In this document: positions 50,838 to 58,730 of the stretch, one piece after another | Numbering within the stretch: position 1 is the first letter of the stretch | Layout: every line of letters starts with the position of its first letter | Source: Kutzneria sp. CA-103260 | Lineage (GTDB): Bacteria > Actinomycetota > Actinomycetes > Mycobacteriales > Pseudonocardiaceae | NCBI RefSeq assembly: GCF_018263855.1 | Contig: NZ_CP073318.1 | Span: forward strand, 3,844,001-3,908,000 | DNA length: 64,000 nt | Direction: 5' to 3' | Translations under genes and position numbers: made by a program | Notes under the pieces: model-generated | The model's input: the letters and a program-made list of their open reading frames with translations, nothing else | Told to the model about the DNA's origin: nothing | The model's database searches: none

Positions 50838-51629
50838 TCATCGGTGTGCGCCGAGCCGGGTGAACGCGCCCCGGCGAAGGGCGACGACCACGGTGGCCAG
50901 CACGAAGATCACGGCCCATACGGGCAACGCGTTGGCAGTGAAGGCGAATGACCGCTGTCCGACGGCCACCGTCGGCAGCACCAGCGCCAGGACCCAGACG
51001 GCGATGAGCCCGTAGGCGGCCCGGCTCACCCCGACCAGCCCGCCGAACGCGAGCGTGCCGGCGGTGAACGCCAGGCTGGGCAGCAGCCACAGCACCAGCT
51101 CGGTGTCGGTGAGCCAGCCGGCGACCAGCAACGCCGGCATGACCACGGCGAGCACGGCGGCCGTACGGCGGAAGACCAGGTACAGGCCGGCCCGCGCGGA
51201 CGCGGCGACGATCTCGTAGGCGGGGTCCAGTCCACGTGCCCACGACGCCGCGACGCCCAGCACCGGCAGCACCGGTGCGACCAGCTGCACCCCCGTCACC
51301 CCGATCGCGTCCAGCCGGACGACCGTGTCGAGGAACACCGCCACGAACGCCACCAGGACGCTCATCACCAGCCACGGCAGCATCACCGGCGTGACCCACG
51401 TCGACAGCCACCGGACCAGCTTGCGTGTTCGGGCCGGCGGCCGGTCCAGTGACGGCAGCAGGGCAGCCCACGCGAGGTCCACCAGCGGCTGGCCCGGCTG
51501 GACGGCGGCCAGCCGGGCCCGGCACGTCCCGCACGCCTCCAGGTGCGCCTCCAGCGCCCACGTCTGTTGGTCCGGGATGGGCGCACCGCTCGCGTAGCCT
51601 TCGATCAGCTGATCCGACGCGTGGTTCAT
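50838..51629 (-). CDS. Anti-sigma-like membrane protein with zinc-finger N-terminus
   Basis: A 263-aa protein. The first 45 residues hold a zf-HC2-type motif (HLEACGTCRARL), characteristic of zinc-binding anti-sigma domains. It is followed by about six membrane helices from residue 90 onward instead of the single helix of classical anti-sigma factors. ATG 51629 overlaps the ECF sigma stop by 4 nt. The pairing with the sigma gene strongly suggests it holds the sigma factor inactive at the membrane. The multi-helix part may sense a signal in the membrane or join the adjacent ABC transporter. Confidence 0.8.
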   Translation of the reverse strand: MNHASDQLIEGYASGAPIPDQQTWALEAHLEACGTCRARLAAVQPGQPLVDLAWAALLPSLDRPPARTRKLVRWLSTWVTPVMLPWLVMSVLVAFVAVFLDTVVRLDAIGVTGVQLVAPVLPVLGVAASWARGLDPAYEIVAASARAGLYLVFRRTAAVLAVVMPALLVAGWLTDTELVLWLLPSLAFTAGTLAFGGLVGVSRAAYGLIAVWVLALVLPTVAVGQRSFAFTANALPVWAVIFVLATVVVALRRGAFTRLGAHR

Positions 51630-52174
51630 GACGACAGCGCCCTTCGCATGGCGAGCCGCGCGCGGCGGGCTCGGGTCTTGACAGTTCCTTCCGGCAGGCC
51701 GAGCAGCACGGCCGTCTCCCGCACGCTCAGGCCGTCCAGCACCAGGGCCAGCAGCACCTGGCGCAGTTCCGGCGCGAGCGTCTGGAGCGCGTCGCCGACC
51801 CGGTCGCCGACGGTCCCCCACAGCGCCTGCTCCTCGGCCCCGGGCACGTTCGGGGCCGGCGGCAGCGGCTGCGCGTGGTAGGCGCGGCGCCGGAACGCGT
51901 CGACCAGCCGGCGGGCGGCGATCGTCCAGAGCCAGCCGACCGCGGACCCGCCGACGGCCGCGCCCTCGAACGAGCCGGCCGCCCGCCACACCGCCAGGTA
52001 GGTCTCCTGGACGACCTCGGCGACGATCTGGTCGTCGGCGCACCGCCGGCGCAGGCGGGCGACCAGCCACGGCGAGGTGCGGCGGTAGAACTCCTCGAAG
52101 GCCGCCCGGTCGCCGCGCGCGAAGCGCCGGACGAGGCGTTCCTCGTCGACACCGGCCGGGTCCACAGTGGACAT
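51626..52174 (-). CDS. ECF-type RNA polymerase sigma factor
   Basis: A 182-aa group IV sigma factor. Region 2 (FARGDRAAFEEFYRRTSPWLVARLRRR to AEVVQETYLAVWRAAG) contains the -10 binding residues; region 4 (ALQTLAPELRQVLLALVLDGLSVRETAVLLGLPEGTVKTRARRARLAM) holds the -35-recognition helix-turn-helix. ATG 52174 shares one nucleotide with the preceding protease stop (TGATG). It is followed by its putative anti-sigma factor and an ABC transporter. Its promoter targets may include this operon itself, but no duplicated promoter could be confirmed by eye. Confidence 0.92.
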   Translation of the reverse strand: MSTVDPAGVDEERLVRRFARGDRAAFEEFYRRTSPWLVARLRRRCADDQIVAEVVQETYLAVWRAAGSFEGAAVGGSAVGWLWTIAARRLVDAFRRRAYHAQPLPPAPNVPGAEEQALWGTVGDRVGDALQTLAPELRQVLLALVLDGLSVRETAVLLGLPEGTVKTRARRARLAMRRALSS

Positions 52175-53484
52175 CAGAAGGCGGACAGCCCGTTGGGCGT
52201 GCCGACGCCGGTCGGGCCGTCCCAGCCCGGTCCGGCGATGCACAGCGGCTGAGCGTCGGCTGGGCAGCTCTGCTCCGGCACGCGGTCGCCGACATTCTGA
52301 CCGGTCGTCACGTCGCTGAAGGCGCCGCTGGGCGCGTGGTAGATCGTGTTGGGGCCGAACACCCGCCCAGTGTGCCCGCCGCGGGCGTACAGACCCGCGA
52401 GGTACGGCGACGACAGGCTGGTGCCGCCGGCGGCGATCCACTTGGGTGGCCGGTTGCTGTACGGCGCGTAGCCGATGTAGACGGCGACATCGTCGGCGAC
52501 GGCCGACACGTCGGCGGAGGCCCGATGGCCGCCGCACAGGGCGCCCACCTTGGCCGGTGCACCGATCGCCGCGCCCTGGTTGGTGTCGCACCCGCTGCCG
52601 GCCGCGAACCACGCCGACTGGCTGAAGTCCTTGCCCTGCTGGGTGAGCGTGACGCCGCCGACCGAGGTCACCCACGGCAGGTCGGACGGCCAGGTGATCT
52701 CGTTGGTGGTGCGAAAACCGGCGTCGCCGGAGGCTGCCATGACCGCCACGCCGGGGTGGATCAGCCGCCGGTCGATCTCCCGGGCCTCGGGCGAGTTGTC
52801 GTTGGGGAAGCCGAAGCTCATGCTGACCGCCTCCGCCCCCAGCGCGATGGCGGTGTCGACGGCGTGGGTGAAGTCGCCCATCGCCTTGTGCAGCTGCTCG
52901 ACCGGCCCCGGGATGCCGTCAATGGCCGGCACCTGCACGTCGATGATCCGGCACGACGGGCAGCTCGCGGAGGCCATGTCGATGTCGATCGCCGCCTCCG
53001 CCGCGCCGGCCTGGTCGTACTTGGCGTTGGTGGGCTGTAGCGGCGGTCCACCGTTGAGGTCGGTGATCGTCAGGCAGCCGCTGGCCACCGTGCACGGCGG
53101 CAGCCCGTACCGGGCCCGGTAGATGGCCAGGTCGGACTCCTCGATCGGGTAAGCGCCGCCACTGATGATCGCCACCACCCCGCGCCGGCTGGGTGCGTCT
53201 AATACGGGCATGTGCAGGGCAGTCGCGAGGTCGTCGGCTCCCCAGCCGACCGACGTGTCCGTGGACAGCGGCTGGTCGGATCCGGGCGCGGCGGCCACCA
53301 TCCGCGACAGGCAACGGTCGCAGGTCGGGACCGTGCCGTGGGTCCACGCCAGCGTGCCGCCGCGCACCTGGTCCCGCAGCGACGCGGTGGTGTCCGCGTT
53401 GGCCGTCAGCCCCGTCGACGCCAGGACGGCCAGCGCGACACCGGCAACCCCGACTGCTCGTCGGACACCCCTACTGAAAGGCAT
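52174..53484 (-). CDS. Secreted sedolisin-like protease (S53) without a classical prodomain
   Basis: A 436-aa exported protein. A signal peptide occupies about residues 1-31 (to NADT). The S53 motifs are clear: Glu/Asp in GAAEAAIDIDMASA, SVSMSFGFP context (reads AVSMSFGFPN), oxyanion Asp in AASGDAGF, Ser in AGGTSLSSPYLAG, and the calcium-site tail GPGWDGPTGVGTPNG. Unlike the enzyme at 4262 it lacks the long pro-kumamolisin domain; only about 90 residues precede the catalytic core and contain a CDRC pair. ATG 53484 has GAGGAG 5 nt upstream. It is the first gene of the sigma/anti-sigma/ABC operon, linking an extracellular protease to that regulatory circuit. Confidence 0.85.
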   Translation of the reverse strand: MPFSRGVRRAVGVAGVALAVLASTGLTANADTTASLRDQVRGGTLAWTHGTVPTCDRCLSRMVAAAPGSDQPLSTDTSVGWGADDLATALHMPVLDAPSRRGVVAIISGGAYPIEESDLAIYRARYGLPPCTVASGCLTITDLNGGPPLQPTNAKYDQAGAAEAAIDIDMASASCPSCRIIDVQVPAIDGIPGPVEQLHKAMGDFTHAVDTAIALGAEAVSMSFGFPNDNSPEAREIDRRLIHPGVAVMAASGDAGFRTTNEITWPSDLPWVTSVGGVTLTQQGKDFSQSAWFAAGSGCDTNQGAAIGAPAKVGALCGGHRASADVSAVADDVAVYIGYAPYSNRPPKWIAAGGTSLSSPYLAGLYARGGHTGRVFGPNTIYHAPSGAFSDVTTGQNVGDRVPEQSCPADAQPLCIAGPGWDGPTGVGTPNGLSAF

Positions 53485-53620
53485 GGACTCTCCTCGCTCG
53501 GTGGCCGGGATCGGCGCGGGAGCCCGCGGTCGAAACACGCGGGCTCCTCGCCTCTCCCCGGTACGCACCCAGCCAGACGCCCCGACCGCCGTCCAGGTTC
53601 TCAGATTTGAGTGGTCTGCG

Positions 53621-54763
53621 TCACATCGACGCGTTCAGCCAGTTGACGAAGTCTCCGGCCTGGCTCTTCCACAGGTCGGGGTGCTCCATGGAGATGTGCC
53701 CGGCCGAGCCGGCCGACGTGGCCCGGACGACCAGCTTTCCGTGCTGGACCTTGGGCATGTCCCGTTCGAGGACCCCCAGACTGTCGCGGTAGAACTCGTC
53801 GTCGGCGAAGTTGAGCGCGAACACCTTGGCCTTGATCTGCCCCAGGTCCGGCTCGGCGTTGAAGTCCGCCGACGCGGAAAAGGCGTAGATGACGTCGTTC
53901 GCGTCGTAGGCGGCGGCCTGCGCCGTCACGGCCTGCACATAGTGGTCCGCCACCTCGGGCGAGGTGATCAGGTCCTGGAGGTGGGGCACCCCGTCCATCA
54001 TCATCTGCACCAGGTTGACCCCCAGGGCGATGGACGGCGGCTGCTGCTGGTAGTTGCCGCCGTCATAGGCGGGGTCGGAGGTGATCCCGTCGATGATGAC
54101 GCGTCGCCACAACAGGTTGCGGCCGCTGATGGGGGCCGGGAAGCAGGCCACCGGCATGATGCCGTCCATCGCGTCCGGATACGCCTCCGCCCACTGCCAC
54201 GCGTTCATGCACCCCATCGACATGCCGACGACGGCCCGCAGATGGGAGATGCCCAGGGTCTGGGTGACCAGCCTGTGCTGGAGGTCGACCATGTCCTGGT
54301 ACCCGTAGTGCGGGAAGCTGGCCCGCAGCCCGTCGCTGGGCTTGCTGGACTGACCGTGCCCGATGTCGTCGGGGATGATCACGAAATAGCGGGTGGTGTC
54401 GAACGGGGCGCCCGCCGCGAACAAGGCGCTCTGGTACTCCGGTGTCAGCAGGTCCTGGCTGCTGGCCGCCGTCCAGTGCAGCAACAGGATGGCGTTGTCG
54501 ACGACGCCGTACTGGTTCTCGTGCGGGGTTCCCAGCAGGGCGTAGTGGAGTCGCAGCTGGGCCAGGGTCTCGCCATCGCGAAACGTGTAGTTCGCGTACG
54601 TGGCGTCGCCCTGCCGAGGGTTGACGACAGTCGTCGGCGGACCGGCCGCTGCCGCGAGGTGGGGAGCGGCGGCGTCGGACTGCGCCGGGGCCGCGACCAC
54701 AGCGCACACCGCCGCCAGGGAGAGAGCCGCCAGCGCGCGCGACGTTCTCGGGTACTTCCTCAT
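53621..54763 (-). CDS. Secreted alpha/beta hydrolase (homoserine-acetyltransferase-like)
   Basis: A 380-aa exported enzyme. The signal peptide is about residues 1-32 (to DAAA). The fold matches the MetX/homoserine O-acetyltransferase branch of the alpha/beta hydrolases: nucleophile Ser in VVGMSMGCMNAWQWAEAYPD, catalytic Asp in LNFADDEFY and His in AGHISMEHPDLW. Secretion and the absence of any methionine genes suggest it is an esterase or acyltransferase acting outside the cell, not a biosynthetic enzyme. It lies 36 nt downstream of the metallo-beta-lactamase-fold gene and may share its transcript. Confidence 0.85.
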   Translation of the reverse strand: MRKYPRTSRALAALSLAAVCAVVAAPAQSDAAAPHLAAAAGPPTTVVNPRQGDATYANYTFRDGETLAQLRLHYALLGTPHENQYGVVDNAILLLHWTAASSQDLLTPEYQSALFAAGAPFDTTRYFVIIPDDIGHGQSSKPSDGLRASFPHYGYQDMVDLQHRLVTQTLGISHLRAVVGMSMGCMNAWQWAEAYPDAMDGIMPVACFPAPISGRNLLWRRVIIDGITSDPAYDGGNYQQQPPSIALGVNLVQMMMDGVPHLQDLITSPEVADHYVQAVTAQAAAYDANDVIYAFSASADFNAEPDLGQIKAKVFALNFADDEFYRDSLGVLERDMPKVQHGKLVVRATSAGSAGHISMEHPDLWKSQAGDFVNWLNASM

Positions 54764-54799
54764 TCTTGGTTCCCCTTCAACGGAAATCGGCCGCGTGCG

Positions 54800-56497
54800 T
54801 CAGTCCTGGAACGCCGGCACGGTGAGGCCGGCGAGTTCGGAGTAGACGATGAACTTGAACGGGGCCAACGCTTGGTTTCGTTCGACCAGCCGCAGCAGAG
54901 CCTCCCGGCGCAGCTCGGCGATCCGGCCGCTGGCAGGGTTGTTGCGCAGGGCCAGGTCGGCCAGCCGCAGCGCCGGCGGCAGATCGTCGCGGTCGAGCAG
55001 GTCCTGGATGACCCGTGTGTAGGTGGCCTCTTCGCCGCCGGTGAGCAGGTCGAGGACGCCGGCCCACTCGGTCGGCGTGACCGGGTCGATGCTGTCGATG
55101 TCGGGCTGCCAGTAGCCGGTGCGCTGCCGCTGCACCCGCCGGATCATGTTGTCCCGCATGAGGAGGTACGGCAGCACCGCGTCCGGGTTGGCCCGCAGCA
55201 CCTCCGGCAGGTGGTTGCGGTCCAGGATGTCGAGAACCGTTGCGCCGGCACGGATGTCGGCGCGAATCACCTGGTAGAGATCGTCGAACGCCGCGCGGAG
55301 CGCGGGAATCACGTCGACGGTGAAGTTCGCGGTCAGGGTGGGGTGTCCGTGAACGAGCACCCGCGGCCGCAGCTCCTCGATGATCCGCAGCGTGTCGATC
55401 AGCCCTTCCGCGGAGCCCTCGGCGAAGAACGGCGCGCCGAGGTAGGGCATCAACACGTCACCGACGAAGGTGACGTCCCGCCCGGGCAGGTGGACCAGCA
55501 GCGCGTCGTCGGTCTCGCCGCCGCGCACCGGAATCAGCCGGAAGTCCACACCACCGATGGTCAGGGTCTGCGGCTCGGCGACGAGCCGGTCCGGCACGGC
55601 CTGCACGCGGTGGTCGGCCCCGGCGGGCATGAACCGCTTCCACTGCAACGGCAGGTCGTTCTGGTGCTCGACCTCCTCGGCGAGGCCGGACTGGGCGATC
55701 ACCTCGACCCCGGGTCCCAGCAGCGCGTTCAGCCCGCCGACGTGATCGAAGTGCCCATGGGTGAGGATCACGTGGCTGATCGGCAGCGTCGTTTCGGCCC
55801 GGACCGCCCGCAACGCCGCCCGCGTGTTCTCCTCGGTGCTGCCCGCGTCGATGACCACCAGCGAGCTCTCCGTGACCACGAAGGCGATGTCGGCGAAGTC
55901 GTAGCCCTGCGCCACGAAGACCTTGTCGGCGAGCTGACGCAACGTCGGCAGCGTGAAACGGAAGCCGTCCTGTTCGGTCATCCAGTAGTCGGTGGTCAGC
56001 GCCGGCTGGTCCGGGAGGCCGGCCTTGTCCAGCGCGGCCGCCGAGTCCTCGGTCCGGCCGGCCAGCCGGTAGGCGTCGGCCAGCGCGCGGAGGGCGGCCC
56101 GTCGCAGGCCGACAGGGAAGCGATCGGGCAGTGCCACCACGAGTTCGAGATCGGCGATGGCGTCGTCGGTTCGGCCGTGCTCCACCGGAAGCTGGGCCAG
56201 GACCGTGCCACGGAAGTAGTTGGGCAGGCCCGGTCCGGCCGCCACGGCCTTGTCGAGTTTGTCGATCGCGTCGGTGAGCTGGCCGTCCAGCCTGGCCTGG
56301 AAGAACCCGGCCGCCGCGAGCAGCAGCGGATGCCCGGGGAGTTCGTCGAAAAACGCGTATGCCTCGTCATAGCGGCGGGTCGCCGCGAGCTGGCCGATGA
56401 GGGAGACCACCGTGCGGGGCGAGGCGTTGGGCCACCGCGCGGCGGCCATCAGGGCTTCGGCGGTCAGGAATCGGGCGATACGAGGCTTGCTCGTCAT
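54800..56497 (-). CDS. Metallo-beta-lactamase-fold hydrolase with N-terminal helical repeats
   Basis: A 565-aa protein. The first 190 residues look like tetratricopeptide-type helical hairpins (YDEAYAFFDELPGHPLLLAAAGFFQARL, DAIADLELVVALPD). The middle is a metallo-beta-lactamase domain with the zinc-binding THGHFDHVGG motif, an Asp in FVGDVLMP and a His in VLVHGHPTL. The C-terminal 150 residues are again helical (EEATYTRVIQDLLD). This layout resembles alkyl-sulfatase-related hydrolases, although the order differs. ATG 56497 has AGAGG 5 nt upstream; the frame to 56590 has no site. It is divergent from an HxlR regulator gene, which probably controls it. Substrate unknown. Confidence 0.8.
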   Translation of the reverse strand: MTSKPRIARFLTAEALMAAARWPNASPRTVVSLIGQLAATRRYDEAYAFFDELPGHPLLLAAAGFFQARLDGQLTDAIDKLDKAVAAGPGLPNYFRGTVLAQLPVEHGRTDDAIADLELVVALPDRFPVGLRRAALRALADAYRLAGRTEDSAAALDKAGLPDQPALTTDYWMTEQDGFRFTLPTLRQLADKVFVAQGYDFADIAFVVTESSLVVIDAGSTEENTRAALRAVRAETTLPISHVILTHGHFDHVGGLNALLGPGVEVIAQSGLAEEVEHQNDLPLQWKRFMPAGADHRVQAVPDRLVAEPQTLTIGGVDFRLIPVRGGETDDALLVHLPGRDVTFVGDVLMPYLGAPFFAEGSAEGLIDTLRIIEELRPRVLVHGHPTLTANFTVDVIPALRAAFDDLYQVIRADIRAGATVLDILDRNHLPEVLRANPDAVLPYLLMRDNMIRRVQRQRTGYWQPDIDSIDPVTPTEWAGVLDLLTGGEEATYTRVIQDLLDRDDLPPALRLADLALRNNPASGRIAELRREALLRLVERNQALAPFKFIVYSELAGLTVPAFQD

Positions 56498-56662
56498 TGC
56501 TGCCTCTTTCGGGTCAGGACGCGCGCCAGCGCCGGTCGGCACTTGAGGACGCCGTCGAAGCGACGAGGTGACAGCCCCCACGGGGCTCATGGTTGAAGAC
56601 TACACACACTTGGTTGATTTTTTCTACTTCGCGATTGAGTTCTTGACGCCTACCCTGGTCCC

Positions 56663-57313
56663 ATGCGCAGCTATGGCCACTACTGCTCGATCGCCCGGGC
56701 CCTCGACGTCGTCGGCGACCGCTGGACGCTGCTGATCGTCCGAGAGCTGCTGCTGCAGGGCCCGTGCCGGTTCACGGACCTGCGCAACGGACTGCCCGGC
56801 ATCGCCCCGAACCTGCTGTCGACCCGCCTCAAGGAACTCGAGGGGGCCGGGCTGATCACCCGCGAGGACGCGCCGCCGCCGATCGCCACCGTCCTGTACA
56901 CGCTGACCGAGACCGGCCTGGCCCTGGCCCCGGCGCTGAAGGCGCTCGGGCTGTGGGGCCTGCGGTTCATGGCCGAGGAGCGGCCGGACGACGCGTTTCG
57001 CGCGCAGTGGCTGGCCTACGCCCCGGAGTGGTTCACCACCGACGCCGACCCCGACGCCCCGCCCGCGGTCATCCAGCTCGTCGCGGGCGAGGAGCCGGCC
57101 GTCATCGAACTGGGTGACGGCCAGGTCCACACCCGGATCGGCCGCGCCGACGACCCGGATCTCACCCTGGAGGGACCGCCGCGGGCCGTGCTCGGCCTGC
57201 TCAACGGCCTGATCGATCTCGACGTCGCCGGCCGGCTCGGCCTGGCTGTCACCGGTCGCCGCGAGCTGCTGGCCCGCCTGCGCCCGGTCGCACCGGACTT
57301 GACAGCTGATTGA
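56663..57313 (+). CDS. HxlR-family regulator with C-terminal sterol-carrier-like domain
   Basis: A 216-aa protein. The N-terminal 100 residues are a winged helix of HxlR type (CSIARALDVVGDRWTLLIVRELLLQGPCRFTDLRNGLPGIAPNLLSTRLKELEGAGLITRE). The C-terminal 100 residues (VIQLVAGEEPAVIELGDGQVHTRIGRADDPDLTLEGPPRAVLGLLNG) look like an SCP2-type lipid-binding domain, a known fusion in actinomycetes that probably senses a hydrophobic ligand. It is divergent from the metallo-hydrolase gene and 22 nt upstream of a MarR gene. The 165-nt divergent gap contains an AT-rich patch (gattttttctac), probably the promoter. Confidence 0.88.
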   Translation: MRSYGHYCSIARALDVVGDRWTLLIVRELLLQGPCRFTDLRNGLPGIAPNLLSTRLKELEGAGLITREDAPPPIATVLYTLTETGLALAPALKALGLWGLRFMAEERPDDAFRAQWLAYAPEWFTTDADPDAPPAVIQLVAGEEPAVIELGDGQVHTRIGRADDPDLTLEGPPRAVLGLLNGLIDLDVAGRLGLAVTGRRELLARLRPVAPDLTAD

Positions 57314-57331
57314 TGCATATACAACACTGGG
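57310..57331. promoter_or_regulatory. MarR operator copy 1
   Basis: A 22-bp element reading TTGATGCATATACAACA-CTGGG, just upstream of the MarR start (GTG 57336). An inverted copy at 57811-57832 matches at 19 of 22 positions. It contains a TTG-N9-CAA arrangement and a -10-like TATACA (57318-57323), so a bound regulator would cover the promoter. Confidence 0.6.
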
Positions 57332-57335
57332 GAAG

Positions 57336-57776
57336 GTGAGCGCCGCTGCCATCGACGAGATCGTGGGCGACTGCCTGGCGGTGCGAATCCGGCTGATCAG
57401 CCGGGCTCTCACCAGCCTCTACGACAGCGCCCTCGACCGTCACGGACTGACCATCGCCCAGGTCAACCTGCTCGCCGCGCTGGGCAAGACCGGCCCGTGC
57501 CCGCCGGCCCGCCTGGGCGAGGTGCTGCAACTGGAGCGGTCGACGGTCAGCCGGAACCTGAACCTGCTGCTCAACCACGGCTGGATCGAGGCCATTTCCG
57601 CTGACGCGAAGGGAATGCGGGAGGTGGCGCTGACCGGCGCCGGTCGAGCCAAGGTCAAGTCCGCGCTGCCCGACTGGCGGCAGGCCCAGCGCCAGACCGA
57701 GCAGCTGCTCGGCACGACGGGCGTCGACGCGGTTCGCACGATCGCCGCCGACATGGGGTACGCGCCGGACGCCTGA
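57336..57776 (+). CDS. MarR-family transcriptional regulator
   Basis: A 146-aa winged-helix protein. Typical MarR sequence runs IAQVNLLAALGKTGPCPPARLGEVLQLERSTVSRNLNLLLNHGWIEAISADAKGMREVALTGAGRAK, with the wing after the recognition helix. It starts with GTG 57336; the operator ends only 4 nt before it and no separate ribosome-binding site is visible, so the message may be leaderless. Inverted 22-bp elements lie upstream of this gene and of the following SDR gene, making an autoregulated repressor of both the most likely role. Confidence 0.9.
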   Translation: MSAAAIDEIVGDCLAVRIRLISRALTSLYDSALDRHGLTIAQVNLLAALGKTGPCPPARLGEVLQLERSTVSRNLNLLLNHGWIEAISADAKGMREVALTGAGRAKVKSALPDWRQAQRQTEQLLGTTGVDAVRTIAADMGYAPDA

Positions 57777-57810
57777 GCACACCAGCCCGACGACTGCCTG
57801 TTTTTCACGA

Positions 57811-57832
57811 CCCAATGTTGTATCTACATCAA
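57811..57832. promoter_or_regulatory. MarR operator copy 2, upstream of the SDR gene
   Basis: CCCAATGTTG-TATCTACATCAA, inverted relative to copy 1 and matching it at 19 of 22 positions. It contains a -10-like TATCTA (57821-57826), is followed by the AAGGAGG ribosome-binding site (57831-57837) and lies 10 nt before the SDR start codon, so binding would shut off the SDR promoter. Confidence 0.6.
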
Positions 57833-57842
57833 GGAGGATCAG

Positions 57843-58721
57843 ATGCCCGCGTTCTTCAAGAACAAGGTGGTTGTGGTCACCGGGGCGTCCCGGGGCATCG
57901 GCCAGGCCGTCGCCCTCGCCTTCGCCCGGGAAGGAGCCCATCTGGTGCTCGCGGCCCGCTCCGTCGACCGGCTTGCCCTGGTGGAGCAGGAAGTTCGCCG
58001 CCTGGGCGCGGAGGCGCTGTCGGTGCCGACCGACGTGACCTCACCCGACGCCGTCGCCGCCCTGGTGGACGCCGCGACCAGCCGGTTCGGCCGGATCGAC
58101 GTGCTGGTCAACAACGCCGGCATCGGCAAGGTCGGCGACGTCGAGTCGGCGACGTTCACCGACGACCTCCACCAGACGCTGCGGGCCAGCCTGTTCGGGA
58201 TGATCAGCGTGACCCAGCGCGTTCTTCCGGTGTTCCGGGCCCAGGGTTCGGGCGCGATCGTCAACATGTCCTCGGTGATGGGCCGCAAGGCCTTCGCCCG
58301 CTTCGGCTCGTACGCCATCGTGATGCACGGCGTCTCCGCCTTCTCCGACAGCCTCCGTCAGGAGGTGGCCGGCGGCAACATCCAGGTCTCCGCCATCCAT
58401 CCGGCCCTCACCGCCACCGACCTGCTCCGAGAGGTCGACGAAGCGGAGATGCCCCCGCCGTTCCGGCACATGACTCCCCTGTCCTCCGACGCTGTCGGCC
58501 GCGCCGTGGTGGCCGCGGTCCGACACCGGCGGCGACGCGTCGTGCTGCCGCGTATGGCCAACATGCTGCTGCTCGGCGAAGCCCTGTCCCCGCGTATCGG
58601 CGACCTGATCGCCACCGCCCTCACCCACCGCCCCATCGCCGCCGCGCTCGGGATGAGCCGGGGCCAGACCTACCACCAGACGATCTCGACCACCCTGCGG
58701 CCGGCGCGGCAATCCCGCTGA
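57843..58721 (+). CDS. SDR-family protein with catalytic Lys replaced by Met
   Basis: A 292-aa member of the short-chain dehydrogenase family. The NAD(P) motif TGASRGIGQAVA, the NNAG motif and the Ser in NMSSVMG are intact. The active-site stretch reads SYAIVMHGVSAFSD: the Tyr is kept, but the Lys of the YxxxK motif is Met. The rest matches the RhlG/3-oxoacyl-type reductase group (SDSLRQEVAGG, IQVSAIHPALTATD). It may be catalytically weak or have another role. AAGGAGG precedes ATG 57843 and a MarR operator overlaps the promoter. It converges on the next gene, with 9 nt between stops. Confidence 0.88.
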   Translation: MPAFFKNKVVVVTGASRGIGQAVALAFAREGAHLVLAARSVDRLALVEQEVRRLGAEALSVPTDVTSPDAVAALVDAATSRFGRIDVLVNNAGIGKVGDVESATFTDDLHQTLRASLFGMISVTQRVLPVFRAQGSGAIVNMSSVMGRKAFARFGSYAIVMHGVSAFSDSLRQEVAGGNIQVSAIHPALTATDLLREVDEAEMPPPFRHMTPLSSDAVGRAVVAAVRHRRRRVVLPRMANMLLLGEALSPRIGDLIATALTHRPIAAALGMSRGQTYHQTISTTLRPARQSR

Positions 58722-58730
58722 GCCCGAGGG

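Noticed and set aside
53165-56596. A plus-strand open frame of 1143 codons
   Set aside because: It is the antisense shadow of three well-supported minus-strand genes (sedolisin-like protease, alpha/beta hydrolase, metallo-hydrolase). Its composition is low-complexity Arg/Gly/Val/Gln and no domain is recognisable.
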